Assembly (NCBI GenBank): GCA_020055645.1
Contig: JAECZT010000008.1
Span: forward strand, 310,001 to 374,000
Origin: Tomocerus qinae
Lineage: Eukaryota > Arthropoda > Collembola > Entomobryomorpha > Tomoceridae
Direction: 5' to 3'
DNA length: 64,000 nt
Shown here: positions 39,733 through 50,019 of the stretch, piece by piece
Layout: every line of letters begins with the position of its first letter
Position numbering within the stretch: the stretch's first letter is position 1
Translations under genes and position numbers: made by a program
Notes under the pieces: generated by a model
What the model saw: the letters and a program-made list of their open reading frames with translations, nothing else
Told to the model about the DNA's origin: nothing
The model's database searches: none

Positions 39733-41108
39733 TAAGCTTTTGGCTCGTACAAGTATTAAATCATGAATTTCAACTCTTGAAAATTGTTTTTTAGGCTTTT
39801 TCACCCGTACAAGTATTAAATCATGAATTTCAACTCTTGAACATTATTTTGTAAGCTTTTTGGCCCGTACAAGTATTAAATCATGACTTTTAATTTTTGA
39901 AAATTAATTTTTAAGCTTTTTGACTCGTACAAGTTTAAAAAATAATAAAAACTGTTGAATGTTATTTTTAAGCTTTTTGGCTCATACAAGTATTTAATCA
40001 TGAATTTTAACTCTTGAAAATTATTTTTTAAGCTTTTTGGCTCCTACAAGTATTAAATCAAGAATTCCAACTGTTGAAAATTATTTTTTAAGCTTTTTGA
40101 CCCGTACAAGTATTAAATCATCAATTTTAACTCTTGAAAATTATTTTTTAAGCTTTTTGGCTCGTACAAGTTTAAAAAATAATTAAAACTGTTGAGTGTT
40201 ATTTTTAAGCTTTTTGGCTCGTACAAGTTTAAAAAATAATAAAAACTGTTGAATGTTATTTTCAAGCTTTTTTTCACGTACAAGTATTAAATCATGAATT
40301 TCAACTCTTGAAAATTATTTTTTAAACTTTTTGGCTCGTACAAGTTTAAAAAATAATTAAAACTGTTGAGTGTTATTTTTAAGCTTTTTGGCTCGTACAA
40401 GTTTAAAAATCAATTAAAACGGTTGCATGTTATTTTTAAGCTTTTTGGCTCGTACAAGTATTTAATCATGAATTTTAACTCTTGAAAATTATTTTTTAAG
40501 CTTTTTGGCTCGTACAAGTATTAAATCATGAATTTCAACTCTTGAAAATTATTTTTTAAGCTTTTTGGCTCGTACAAGTTTAAAAAATAATTAAAACTGT
40601 TGAATGTTATTTTTAAGTTTTTAGCTCGTACAAGTATTAAATCATGAATTTTAACTATTGAAATGTATTCTGTAAGCTTTTTGGCCCGTACAAGTATTAA
40701 ATCATGAATTTCAACACTTGAAAATTATTTTTTAGGCTTTTTCACCCGTACAAGTATTAAATCATGAATTTCAACTCTTGAACATTATTTTGTAAGCTTT
40801 TTGGCCCGTACAAGTATTAAATCATCAATTTTACCTCTTGAAAATTATTTTTTAAGCTTTTTGGCTCGTACAAGTTTAAAAAATAATTAAAACTGTTGAG
40901 TGTTATTTATAAGCTTTTTGGCTCGTACAAGTTTAAAAAATAATAAAAACTGTTGAATGTTATTTTTAAGCTTTTTGGCTCTTACAAGTATTAAATCATG
41001 AATTTCAACTCTTGAAAATTATTTTTTAAGCTTTTTGGCTCGTACAAGTATTAAATCATTAATTTCAACTCTTGAAAATTATTTTTTAAGCTTTTTGGCT
41101 CGTACAAG

Positions 41109-41177
41109 TGTTAAATTATGAATTACAGCATTTCAAGTGTTGAATATCATTTTTTAAACTTTTACGCCTCGTACAAG
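41109..41177 (-). repeat. Single C monomer, minus orientation, copy 1
   Basis: 69 bp, the reverse complement of C5 (GAATTACAGCATTTCAAG, then TTTTACGCCTCGTACAAG). The next monomer has TTTTTGTCCCGTACAAG, the counterpart of the GGGACAAAAA monomer that precedes the left-arm cassettes. Confidence 0.9.
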
Positions 41178-42225
41178 TGTTAAATTATGAATTTCAACTC
41201 TTGAAAATTATTTTGTAAGCTTTTTGTCCCGTACAAGTATTAAATCATCAATTTTAACTCTTGAAAATTATTTTTTAAGCTTTTTGACTGGTACAAGTTT
41301 AAAAAATAATTAAAACTGTTGAATGTTATTTTCAAGCTTTTTTTCACGTAGAGGTATTAAATCATGAATTTCAACTCTTGAAAATTATTTTTTAAACTTT
41401 TTGGCTCGTACAAGTTTAAAAATCAATTAAAACGGTTGCATGTTATTTTTAAGCTTTTTGGCTCGTACAAGTATTTAATCATGAATTTTAACTCTTGAGA
41501 ATTATTTTTTAAGCTTTTTGGCTCGTACAAGTATTAAATCATGAATTTCAACTCTTGAAAATTATTTTTTAAGCTTTTTGGCTCGTACAAGTTTAAAAAA
41601 TAATTAAAACTGTTGAGTGTTATTTTTAAGTTTTTAGCTCGTACAAGTATTAAATCATGAATTTCAACTCTTGAACATTATTTTGTAAGCTTTTTGGCTC
41701 GTACAAGTATTAAATCATGAAAAATTAATTTTTAAGCTTTTTGGCTCGTACAAGTTTAAAAAATAATTAAAACTGTTGAATGTTATTTTTAAGCTTTTTG
41801 GCTCATACAAGTATTTAATCATGAATTTTAACTCTTGAAAATTATTTTTTAAGCTTTTTGGCTCCTACAAGTATTAAATCAAGAATTCCAACCGTTGAAA
41901 AATTTTTTTAAAGATTTTTGACCCGTACAAGTATTAAATCATCAATTTTAACTCTTGAAAATTGTTTTTTAAGCTTTTTGGCTCGTACAAGTTTAAAAAA
42001 TAATTAAAACTGTTGAATGTTATTTTTAAGCTTTTTGGCTCGTACAAGTTTAAAAAATAATTAAAACTGTTGAATGTTATTTTTAAGCTTTTTGGCTCGT
42101 ACAAGTATTAAATCATGAATTTCAACTCTTGAAAATTATTTTTTAAGATTTTTGGCTCGTACAAGTATTAAATCATTAATTTCAACTCTTGAAAATTATT
42201 TTTTAAGCTTTTTGGTTCGTACAAG

Positions 42226-42294
42226 TGTTAAATTATGAATTACAGCATTTCAAGTGTTGAATATCATTTTTTAAACTTTTACGCCTCGTACAAG
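42226..42294 (-). repeat. Single C monomer, minus orientation, copy 2
   Basis: Same C5 monomer and the same flanks as the copy 1117 bp upstream. I saw no other C monomers on this side of the gap. Confidence 0.9.
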
Positions 42295-45200
42295 TGTTAA
42301 ATTATGAATTTCAACTCTTGAAAATTATTTTGTAAGCTTTTTGTCCCGTACAAGTATTAAATCATCAATTTTAACTCTTGAAAATTATTTTTTAAGCTTT
42401 TTGGCTCGTACAAGTTTAAAAAATAATAAAAACTGTTGAATGTTATTTTCAAGCTTTTTTTCACGTACAAGTATTAAATCATGAATTTCAACTCTTGAAA
42501 ATTATTTTTTAAACTTTTTTGCTCGTACAAGTTTAAAAATCAATTAAAACTGTTGAATGTTACTTTTTAAGCTGTTTGGCTCGTACAAGTATTAAATCAT
42601 GATTTTTAACTATTGAAATGTATTCTGTAAGCTTTTTGGCCCGTACAAGTATTGAATCATGAACTTCAACTCTTGAAAATTATTTTTTAAGCTTTTTGGC
42701 CCGTACAAGTATTAAATCATGAATTTTAACTCTTGAAAATTATTTTTTAAGCTTTTTGGCTGGTACAAGTTTAAAAAATAATTAAAACTGTTGAATGTTA
42801 TTTTCAAGCTTTTTTTCACGTACAAGTATTAAATCATGTATTTCAACTCTTGAAAATTATTTTTTAAGCTTTTTGGCTCGTACAAGTTTAAAAATCAATT
42901 AAAACGGTTGAATGTTATTTTTAAGCTTTTTGGCTCGTACAAGTTTAAAAAATAATAAAAACTGTTGAATGTTATTTTCAAGCTTTTTTTCACGTACAAG
43001 TATTAAATCATGAATTTCAACTCTTGAAAATTATTTTTTAAACTTTTTGGCTCGTACAAGTTTAAAAATCAATTAAAACGGTTGAATGTTATTTTTAAGC
43101 TTTTTGGCTCATACAAGTATTTAATCATGAATTTTAACTCTTGAAAATTATTTTTTAAGCTTTTTGGCTCATACAAGTATTTAATCATGAATTTTAACTC
43201 TTGAAAATTTTTTTTAAGCTTTTTGGCTCGTACAAGTTTAAAAAATAATTAAAAATGTTGAATGTTATTTTTAAGCTTTTTGGCTCGTACAAGTATTAAA
43301 TCATGAATTTTAACTCTTGAAAATTATTTTTTAAGCTTTTTGGCTCGTACAAGTCTAAAAAATAATTAAAACTGTTGAATGTTATTTTCAAGCTTTTTTT
43401 CACGTACAAGTATTAAATCATGAATTTCAACTCTTGAAAATTATTTTTTAAGCTTTTTGGCCCGTACAAGTATTAAATCATGAATTTTAACTCTTGAAAA
43501 TTATTTTTTAAGCTTTTTGGCTCGTACAAGTATTAAATCATGAATTTCAACTCTTGAAAATTATTTTTTAAGCTTTTTGGCTCGCACAAGTATGAAATCA
43601 TGAATTTCAACTCTTGAAAATTATTTTGTAAGCTTTTTGGCCCGCACAAGTATTAAATCATCAATTTTAACTCTTGAAAATTTTTTTTAAGCTTTTTGGC
43701 TCGTACAAGTTTAAAAAATAATTAAAAATGTTGAATGTTATTTTTAAGCTTTTTGGCTCGTACAAGTATTAAATCATGAATTTTAACTCTTGAAAATTAT
43801 TTTTTAAGCTTTTTGGCTCTTACAAGTTTAAAAAATAATTAAAACTGTTGAATGTTATTTTTAAGCTTTTTGGCTCGTACAAGTATTTAATCATGAATTT
43901 TAACTCTTGAAAATTATTTTTTAAGCTTTTTGGTTCGTACAAGTATTAAATCATGAATTTCAACTCTTGAAAATTATTTTTTAAGCTTTTTGGCCCGTAC
44001 AAGTATTAAATCATGAATTTTAACTCTTGAAAATTATTTTTTAAGCTTTTTGGCTCGTACAAGTATTAAATCATTAATTTCAACTCTTCAAAATTTTTTT
44101 TAAGCTTTTTGGCTCGTACAAGTTTAAAAAATAATTAAAAATGTTGAATGTTATTTTTAAGCTTTTTGGCTCGTACAAGTATTAAATCCTGAATTTTAAC
44201 TCTTGAAAATTATTTTTTAAGCTTTTTGGCTCGTACAAGTCTAAAAAATAATTAAAACTGTTGAATGTTATTTTCAAGCTTTTTTTCACGTACAAGTATT
44301 AAATCATGAATTTCAACTCTTGAAAATTATTTTTTAAGCTTTTTGGCCCGTACAAGTATTAAATCATGAATTTTAACTCTTGAAAATTATTTTTTAAGCT
44401 TTTTGGCTGGTACAAGTTTAAAAAATAATTAAAACTGTTGAATGATACTTTCAAGCTTTTTGGCCCGTACAAGTATTAAATCATGAATTTCAACTCTTGA
44501 AAATTATTTTGTAAGCTTTTTGGCCCGTTCAAGTATTGCATCATCAATTTTAACTCTTGAAAATTATTTTTTAAGCTTTTTGGCTGGTACAAGTTTAAAA
44601 AATAATTAAAACTGTTGAATGTTATCTTCAAGCTTTTTTTCACGTACAAGTATTAAATCATGAATTTCAACTCTTGAAAATTATTTTTTAAACTTTTTGG
44701 CTCGTACAAGTTTAAAAATCAATTAAAACGGTCGAATGTTATTTTTAAGCTTTTTGGCTCGTACAAGTATTTAATCATGAATTTTAACTCTTGAAAATTA
44801 TTTTTTAAGCTTTTTGGCTCGTACAAGTATTAAATCATGAATTTCAACTCTTGAAAATTTTTTTTAAGCTTTTTGGCTCGTACAAGTTTAAAAAATAATT
44901 AAAAATGTTGAATGTTATTTTTAAGCTTTTTGGCCCGTACAAGTATTAAATCATGAATTTCAACTCTTGAAAATTATTTTTTAAGCTTTTTGGCCCGTAC
45001 AAGTATTAAATCATGAATTTTAACTCTTGAAAATTATTTTTTAAGCTTTTTGGCCCGTACAAGTATTAAATCATGAATTTTAACTCTTGAAAATTATTTT
45101 TTAAGCTTTTTGGCTCGTACAAGTTTAAAAAATAATTAAAACTGTTGAATGTTATTTTCAAGCTTTTTTTCACGTACAAGTATTAAATCATGAATTTCAA

Positions 45201-45747
45201 CTCTTGAAAATTATTTTTTAAGCTTTTTGGCTCGTACAAGTTTAAAAATCAATTAAAACGGTTGCATGTTATTTTTAAGCTTTTTGGCTCGTACAAGTAT
45301 TTAATCATGAATTTTAACTCTTAAAAATTATTTTTTAAGCTTTTTGGCTCGTACAAGTATTAAATCATGAATTTCAACTCTTGAAAATTATTTTTTAAGC
45401 TTTTTGGCTCGTACAAGTATTAAATCATGAATTTCAACTCTTGAAAATTATTTTTTAAGCTTTTTGGCTCGTACAAGTTTAAAAAATAATTAAAACATTT
45501 GAATGATATTTTCAAGCTTTTTGGCCCGTACAAGTATTAAATCATGAATTTCAACTCTTGAAAATTATTTTTTAAACTTTTTGGCTCGTACAAGTATTAA
45601 ATCATGAATTTCAACTCTTGAAAATTATTTTTTAAACTTTTTGGCTCGTACAAGTTTAAAAAATGATTAAAACTGTTGAATATTATTTTTAAGCTTTTTG
45701 GCTCGTACAAGTTTTAAAAAATAATTAAAACTGTTGAATGTTATTTT

Positions 45748-45753
45748 TCAGTC
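45748..45753 (+). promoter_or_regulatory. Putative initiator (TCAGTC) at the retroelement 5' end
   Basis: TCAGTC matches the arthropod Pol II initiator consensus TCAKTY exactly at the boundary between satellite and element. Jockey-type elements are known to use an internal promoter that starts at their first bases, so this supports a near-complete 5' end. The T is contributed by the satellite flank. I saw no convincing downstream promoter element at about +28. Confidence 0.5.
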
Positions 45754-46116
45754 GCCTCTCACTCCTCCTTGCTTTCCTTTGCCTATAAGCTTGTGTCTAT
45801 TAAGCTTGCTTTTAAAACTGCTTGCTGCCAGGGCCCCTGACCCTAAAAATTGTCACGGCAGGCTCGGAAGCCGCCCATCTGTAAGGAGCCAGGTACTAGC
45901 ACCTAAAAATTGGCTAGAGAAGAAATTTTTTCTAAATTCAACTTTGAAAACTCAAGAAATTCAATCAAAAGAAGTCACCTAGTCACAACAATATTCTCAA
46001 GTCTTCAACCAACAAACTTAATAATTCCAAAGCATCAATATGTTGAATGTTATTTTTAAGCTTTTTTTCACGTACAAGTATCTATTTAAGCTATTTCTCC
46101 TTATATTTAATTAAAA
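45749..46116 (+). other. Retrotransposon 5' leader
   Basis: 368 bp before the ORF1 start, with the richest G+C in the window near 45815-45900 (GCCAGGGCCCC, CGGAAGCCGCCC). CCTAAAAATTG occurs twice, at about 45842 and 45901. An 82-codon ORF (45734-45982) begins in the satellite and has no recognisable domain. A 40-bp satellite piece lies at 46041-46080. Confidence 0.75.
46041..46080 (-). repeat. 40-bp satellite fragment inside the retroelement leader
   Basis: Matches B' satellite in minus orientation (TGTTGAATGTTATTTTTAAG, then CTTTTTTTCACGTACAAGTA), the orientation of the surrounding array. Sequence on both sides is non-satellite. It has TTTTTAAG where most neighbouring B' copies have TTTTCAAG. 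Confidence 0.9.
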
Positions 46117-46377
46117 ATGACAAAACCAAAAGGTACAAAATGTTCCTCTTGTAACGATAATTCTGAGATTTTCAAAAAACTGAACGATAAAATTGAAATG
46201 CTAGAAGACCAGGTTGCATCTCTGAGAAATGATTTGAATAAAAATTCAAATGATTTATCGAGGGAACTAGACATGGTCTGTATGCATTCAAATGAAATGT
46301 ACGGTAAAATTATGAAAATTGAGGAACAACTAGATAAACATGAAAGAAAGCACAACATTATAATTAGAGGTATAGAA
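46117..46377 (+). pseudogene. Retrotransposon ORF1 protein, N-terminal part (truncated by satellite)
   Basis: ORF1 proteins of LINEs are RNA-binding chaperones that coat the element RNA in a ribonucleoprotein particle. The ATG at 46117 opens an 87-residue native segment. It has a small Cys pair (KCSSC, residues 8-12), a heptad-rich coiled coil over about residues 16-80 (LNDKIEMLEDQVASLRNDL lies in it), and then RKHNIIIRGIE at 77-87, which resembles the first strand of the RRM-like domain of CR1/L1-type ORF1 proteins. From residue 88 the frame reads satellite DNA and stops at 46440 after 20 foreign residues. The rest of the protein is encoded from about 46466 in another frame, so ORF1 is broken here. 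The family assignment rests on architecture only. Confidence 0.75.
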
Positions 46378-46466
46378 AATTATTTTTTAAGCTTTTTGGC
46401 TCGTACAAGCTTTTTGGCCTGTACAAGTATTAAATCATGAATTTTAACTCTTGAAAATTATTTTTA
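46375..46466 (-). repeat. Satellite segment interrupting ORF1
   Basis: About 90 bp of minus-orientation satellite: a partial monomer (TTAAGCTTTTTGGCTCGTAC), fused at AAG/CTTTTTGG to a nearly full A monomer with GGCCTGTACAAG, and ending CTCTTGAAAATTATTTTT. The left edge is ambiguous because GAAAAT is common to ORF1 and the satellite. ORF1 reading changes frame across it (frame 1 before, frame 2 after). Confidence 0.93.
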
Positions 46467-47158
46467 TATTGGGAATATTTACTTATCTCCAAACTTCTGC
46501 ATCTCAAATTAGGGATATAGAAATTGTAAGCAATAAGCCACTCATAGTCAGAATAACAATGTACTCCACTATGGAAAGAAGAAAACTCTTACTAAACTCC
46601 AAATGGTTAAGTAAATCTCCCAATATGTACGGAATATTCATTACTCCTGATCTTACAGTAAAAGAAAACAAAGAAAATAAGTGTAAACGTGAAAAGCTAA
46701 ATGAGGTAAAACAAAAAAATCATTATGCATACATTAAAGGAAATAATATTATGGTAAGCAGTTATGATGAAAACAATGTATATGGAGAGTACATATTGCA
46801 TACATTCCAAAACCAGGATCAAAAGGTTGACTTATTTGAATTTAAAAAAACGATAGAAGTTGAACAAAGTAAGGATGAAAATCTAAATACTAAATCAGAA
46901 AGCACACCCATAATAGTAAATAAACACAATATTCAAAGTAATACAAATTCTATATTAGGTTCTAGTGTAGGACAAGTAAAGGTAGCACCTATGCAAGCAA
47001 CACATTCACGGAATAGACAAAGCATAACCCAACATGAAAACCCATATAATAAAGAAATTACTCCGATAGGTAGACCTCAAAGAATAAAGAATCCTACGAA
47101 GCTGCATGGAAATGAACCACCTTCTTTTCACAACCTGATGACAAAAGGAAAAAGGTAA
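46466..47158 (+). pseudogene. Retrotransposon ORF1 protein, C-terminal part
   Basis: An open frame of about 230 codons after the satellite insert. The formal ORF begins at a TTG (46451) inside satellite DNA, so that start is not genuine. The first portion (IRDIEIV, KPLIVRI, ERRKLLLNSKWL, GIFITPDLT) has the strand and helix pattern seen in the RRM and C-terminal regions of ORF1 proteins of CR1/L1-type elements. It is followed by a charged stretch rich in K, E and N and a Q/N/T-rich tail with IGRPQRIKNPTKLHG. The stop is TAA at 47156-47158. Between the N-terminal RGIE and this segment some residues typical of the domain seem missing, so satellite probably replaced rather than merely split the sequence. 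The end overlaps the ORF2 open frame by 43 nt. Confidence 0.7.
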
Positions 47159-50019
47159 ATCTAAAAATTGGACAAATTAACATAAATAGTATTAGGTACA
47201 AAACAGTAAGACTACATAACTTTTTAAATGAAAATGACTTTGATATACTGTGTATTTGTGAAACCAAACTTGCACCGGAGTTACTCTTAATTCCAATCCC
47301 AGACTTTGACATTATTCGAAAAGATAGAAATAGTGAAGGAGGAGGAGTAGCAATTCTGTACAAAAAATGTCTAACAATTAAATCTTTTAAACTAAAATTA
47401 TCCCAGCAATCACCTGACATGTGTATTGAGGAAGTATCGGTAGTTGTTCAACTATGTAAATTCAAATCTATAATAGTCTCATGTATATATCGCCCCAAAT
47501 TCTACCTGACATATGATGACATCTTTTTCATTGAATCTATAATACAAGAATGTACTGCATCTAGAAAACCATTCTACATTTGTGGGGACCTTAATATACA
47601 TCTTGAAAATAATGACGAAAAGAACATAAAAAGTTTTCAATCAATGCTAGAGAGAAATTCAGTTAATGAAATAATTAATGCCCCTACTAGAAACAAAGCC
47701 AGACTTGATGTTATCATAACCAATGATAATCATAATATATGTGATAGTGGTATATTATCACCTCAATTATCTGACCATGATGCCTGTTATGTCATAAGAA
47801 AGTGTAATTTAAAATCAAAAGAAAAAATCAAAATAGAATACCGAAATTATGACAAAATCCAATTAAATCTACTTGCAATTGATCTATTAAGTATTAATGA
47901 AATTAACTGTGAAGACATACAGAGTAAAATTGATTTCTTCTCTGAAGCACTCCTTAGCAGTTTTGACAAACATGCACCCCTAAAAACTGGAAGCTTTATA
48001 GCCAAAGCCAATCCATTCGTACTCTCACATGCTTCGAAAGAACTACAGAAAATTAAGAATACAGCTCACAAAAAATATATAATGAATAAATCTGAATACA
48101 ATTTAGCACAGTTTAGGAAAGCTAAACGTGCATTTAATAAATCTTTAGAAAATGATAAAAAAACAGATATAAATTCTCGTATTAAGGAAGAAGGTGCTTG
48201 GAACACTATAAAGAGTATTTTAATACCAAAAAAAGATAATGAAGCTTGTGATATAGACGTAGATACACTAAATGATTATTTCTGTACAATATCGAATGAA
48301 TCTTGGATTATACCAACTCCTGTAAAACCATTGAGCTATAATGATATTAATACTACATTTTCACTTAAACAAATTAATTCGAAACAATTATTCAACACAT
48401 TCGATAAACTAAAGAAAAAAGAGAAGAAATCAATTGATACAATGGGATTATCTCCCATAATGATTAAAATGACTATTGGATGTCCAAATATATATAGTAC
48501 AATACTTGACATAGTAAATTTAAGCTTATATTCTTCTTACTTTCCACCTTGTTTTAAAATTAGTGCAGTCACACCAGTACCCAAAATAGAGAATCCTAGT
48601 AAACCTGAACACTTTAGACCTATCTCTGTCCAACCAATACTATCTAAATTAACAGAAAGAACTGCATATGAACAATATTCACATTACTTTGAAGTGAATA
48701 AACTTTTTTATAAAGGGCAATTTGGATTTAGAAGGAAGCATTCCACTGAACATGCTATTACAGCATTAACAGAATATATGTATGACAAATTGAATAATGG
48801 TTATATATGCATCTTGGTCTCACTAGATCTGCGTAAGGCTTTTGACGTCTTAATTAGAGAATTTTTCTTGGAGAAGCTAAAATGGTATGGTATTGACCCT
48901 AGTTGGTTTAGATCTTTCCTATCAGATCGTTGTCAATTTGTCAAAGGCAAAAATGGCAAATCTAAAGTAATTTTTACTACCAGAGGCAGTCCCCAAGGCA
49001 GTATATGTTCAGCTCTCATATTCTCTATATATATCAATGATCTACCTCTTGTTCTTCAGAGATGCATTGCAATCCTTTTCGCTGATGATACAAATGTATG
49101 CATTTCTGGAAAAATTGATCAAATTGAGAAAATGAAAGACGAGCTGATTGCTGATCTAATATTAATAAATAAATGGATGGAAAAAAACGGTATGTCTCTT
49201 AACTTAGCGAAGACACAAATGTTGGTAATAGGTAGTCCCAATGACATAAAAAAGGTAGGTGAATTTGCTATAGATGTTCAAGGTATAACGATAAAAAACT
49301 CTGATTCCTTAAAAACTCTAGGATGTACATTTGATTCTACACTATCATTTAGGAAACATATCAATATATTATCTGGACAATGTCACTCAATAATTAAATC
49401 TCTATACCCTATTAAACCTCTTGTTCCACAATCTACCTTAATATTACTATGTAACGCTCTAATACTATCAAAAATTCACTATCTATCAATCATTTGGGGT
49501 TCAGCTAATATATCTGATATTAAGGTAATTGAAAATGTAATGAGAAGAACTGGGAGAATGGTTTTTGGTAAAAGGAGTTATGAAAGTGTAAAAGAAGAAA
49601 TAACAAATCAAATGAAATGGTTATTCCCTCATAGGTTACATGTAAAAAGTGTTCTCAACCTTTGTCATGCAATAGTATACAATAACTGTCCGGAATATTT
49701 TAATGATTATGTAAAAAAGAAAGAAAATATCAATAATTATATACTAAGAAATAAAAATTGTTTATACAATAAATCTCTTCCAAATAACAAGTATGGTAAA
49801 CGATCCTTTCAAGAGTCAGCTTCCAAATTGTGGAATGAGCTACCTGAGTTCATACAAACAATTGAAAATTCTGACTCTTTTAAGAAAGAACTTAAAATGT
49901 ACCTTTTAAAAGATCAAATATGTGAAGTAATACTACATAATGAAGATAAAAACGCAAATACGTGTAATCTGTCTTGTATTGAATCTGCCGTAAACTATAT
50001 AGGTAACGATAGTCCCTAA
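47116..50019 (+). CDS. Retrotransposon ORF2: AP endonuclease and reverse transcriptase
   Basis: ORF2 protein nicks the target DNA and primes reverse transcription of the element RNA from it. The open frame is 967 codons. Residue numbers here count from 47116, directly after an in-frame TGA. The endonuclease occupies about 17-225: QININS (20-25), CETKL with catalytic Glu49, GGGVAIL (75-81), IYRP, CGDLN with Asp158, PTR-x4-LD, and SDH at 219-221. The reverse transcriptase has FRPIS (500-504), QFGFR, motif A LDLRKAFD (Asp571), motif B GSPQGS (624-629) and motif C FADD (655-658). A C-terminal SFQESASKLWNELP (897-910) is typical of CR1/Jockey-type elements. I saw no RNase H domain, and no stop or frameshift, so ORF2 looks intact. 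The first ATG, at 47419 (residue 102), would delete the Glu49 half of the endonuclease, so translation must begin earlier, perhaps by reinitiation or a -1 shift from ORF1. Confidence 0.93.
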   Translation, partial: TTFFSQPDDKRKKVNLKIGQININSIRYKTVRLHNFLNENDFDILCICETKLAPELLLIPIPDFDIIRKDRNSEGGGVAILYKKCLTIKSFKLKLSQQSPDMCIEEVSVVVQLCKFKSIIVSCIYRPKFYLTYDDIFFIESIIQECTASRKPFYICGDLNIHLENNDEKNIKSFQSMLERNSVNEIINAPTRNKARLDVIITNDNHNICDSGILSPQLSDHDACYVIRKCNLKSKEKIKIEYRNYDKIQLNLLAIDLLSINEINCEDIQSKIDFFSEALLSSFDKHAPLKTGSFIAKANPFVLSHASKELQKIKNTAHKKYIMNKSEYNLAQFRKAKRAFNKSLENDKKTDINSRIKEEGAWNTIKSILIPKKDNEACDIDVDTLNDYFCTISNESWIIPTPVKPLSYNDINTTFSLKQINSKQLFNTFDKLKKKEKKSIDTMGLSPIMIKMTIGCPNIYSTILDIVNLSLYSSYFPPCFKISAVTPVPKIENPSKPEHFRPISVQPILSKLTERTAYEQYSHYFEVNKLFYKGQFGFRRKHSTEHAITALTEYMYDKLNNGYICILVSLDLRKAFDVLIREFFLEKLKWYGIDPSWFRSFLSDRCQFVKGKNGKSKVIFTTRGSPQGSICSALIFSIYINDLPLVLQRCIAILFADDTNVCISGKIDQIEKMKDELIADLILINKWMEKNGMSLNLAKTQMLVIGSPNDIKKVGEFAIDVQGITIKNSDSLKTLGCTFDSTLSFRKHINILSGQCHSIIKSLYPIKPLVPQSTLILLCNALILSKIHYLSIIWGSANISDIKVIENVMRRTGRMVFGKRSYESVKEEITNQMKWLFPHRLHVKSVLNLCHAIVYNNCPEYFNDYVKKKENINNYILRNKNCLYNKSLPNNKYGKRSFQESASKLWNELPEFIQTIENSDSFKKELKMYLLKDQICEVILHNEDKNANTCNLSCIESAVNYIGNDSP

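Larger units (their letters stand above)
39733..45748 (-). repeat. A/B satellite array in minus orientation, gap to retrotransposon
   Basis: Tandem A and B monomers in reverse complement (CTCGTACAAG, AAGCTTTTTGG). B copies here often have AATAATAAAAACTGTTGAATG. Local higher-order repetition is visible: the TTAGGCTTTTTCACCCG variant recurs 941 bp apart (39791, 40732), CTCCTACAAG 1831 bp apart (40041, 41872), and the single C monomer 1117 bp apart. No gene is visible. Confidence 0.96.

Noticed and set aside
39578..39804. ORFs on both strands that cross the N gap.
   Set aside because: The middle is 100 unknown bases and the ends are satellite.
45734..45982. 82-codon ORF at the 5' end of the retroelement.
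   Set aside because: It starts inside satellite, runs through the leader and has no recognisable domain; ORF1 begins later at 46117.
46107..46358. Minus-strand ORF opposite ORF1, and another at 47094-47420 opposite the ORF1/ORF2 junction.
   Set aside because: Antisense shadows of ORF1 and of the endonuclease coding region.
46451..46465. TTG start giving a signal-peptide-like N terminus for the ORF1 C-terminal part.
   Set aside because: The first codons are satellite DNA; the hydrophobic start is an accident of the insertion.
47419..50019. ORF2 starting at the ATG at 47419.
   Set aside because: Clear endonuclease sequence, including Glu49 and the GGGVAIL strand, is encoded upstream in the same frame back to 47116.
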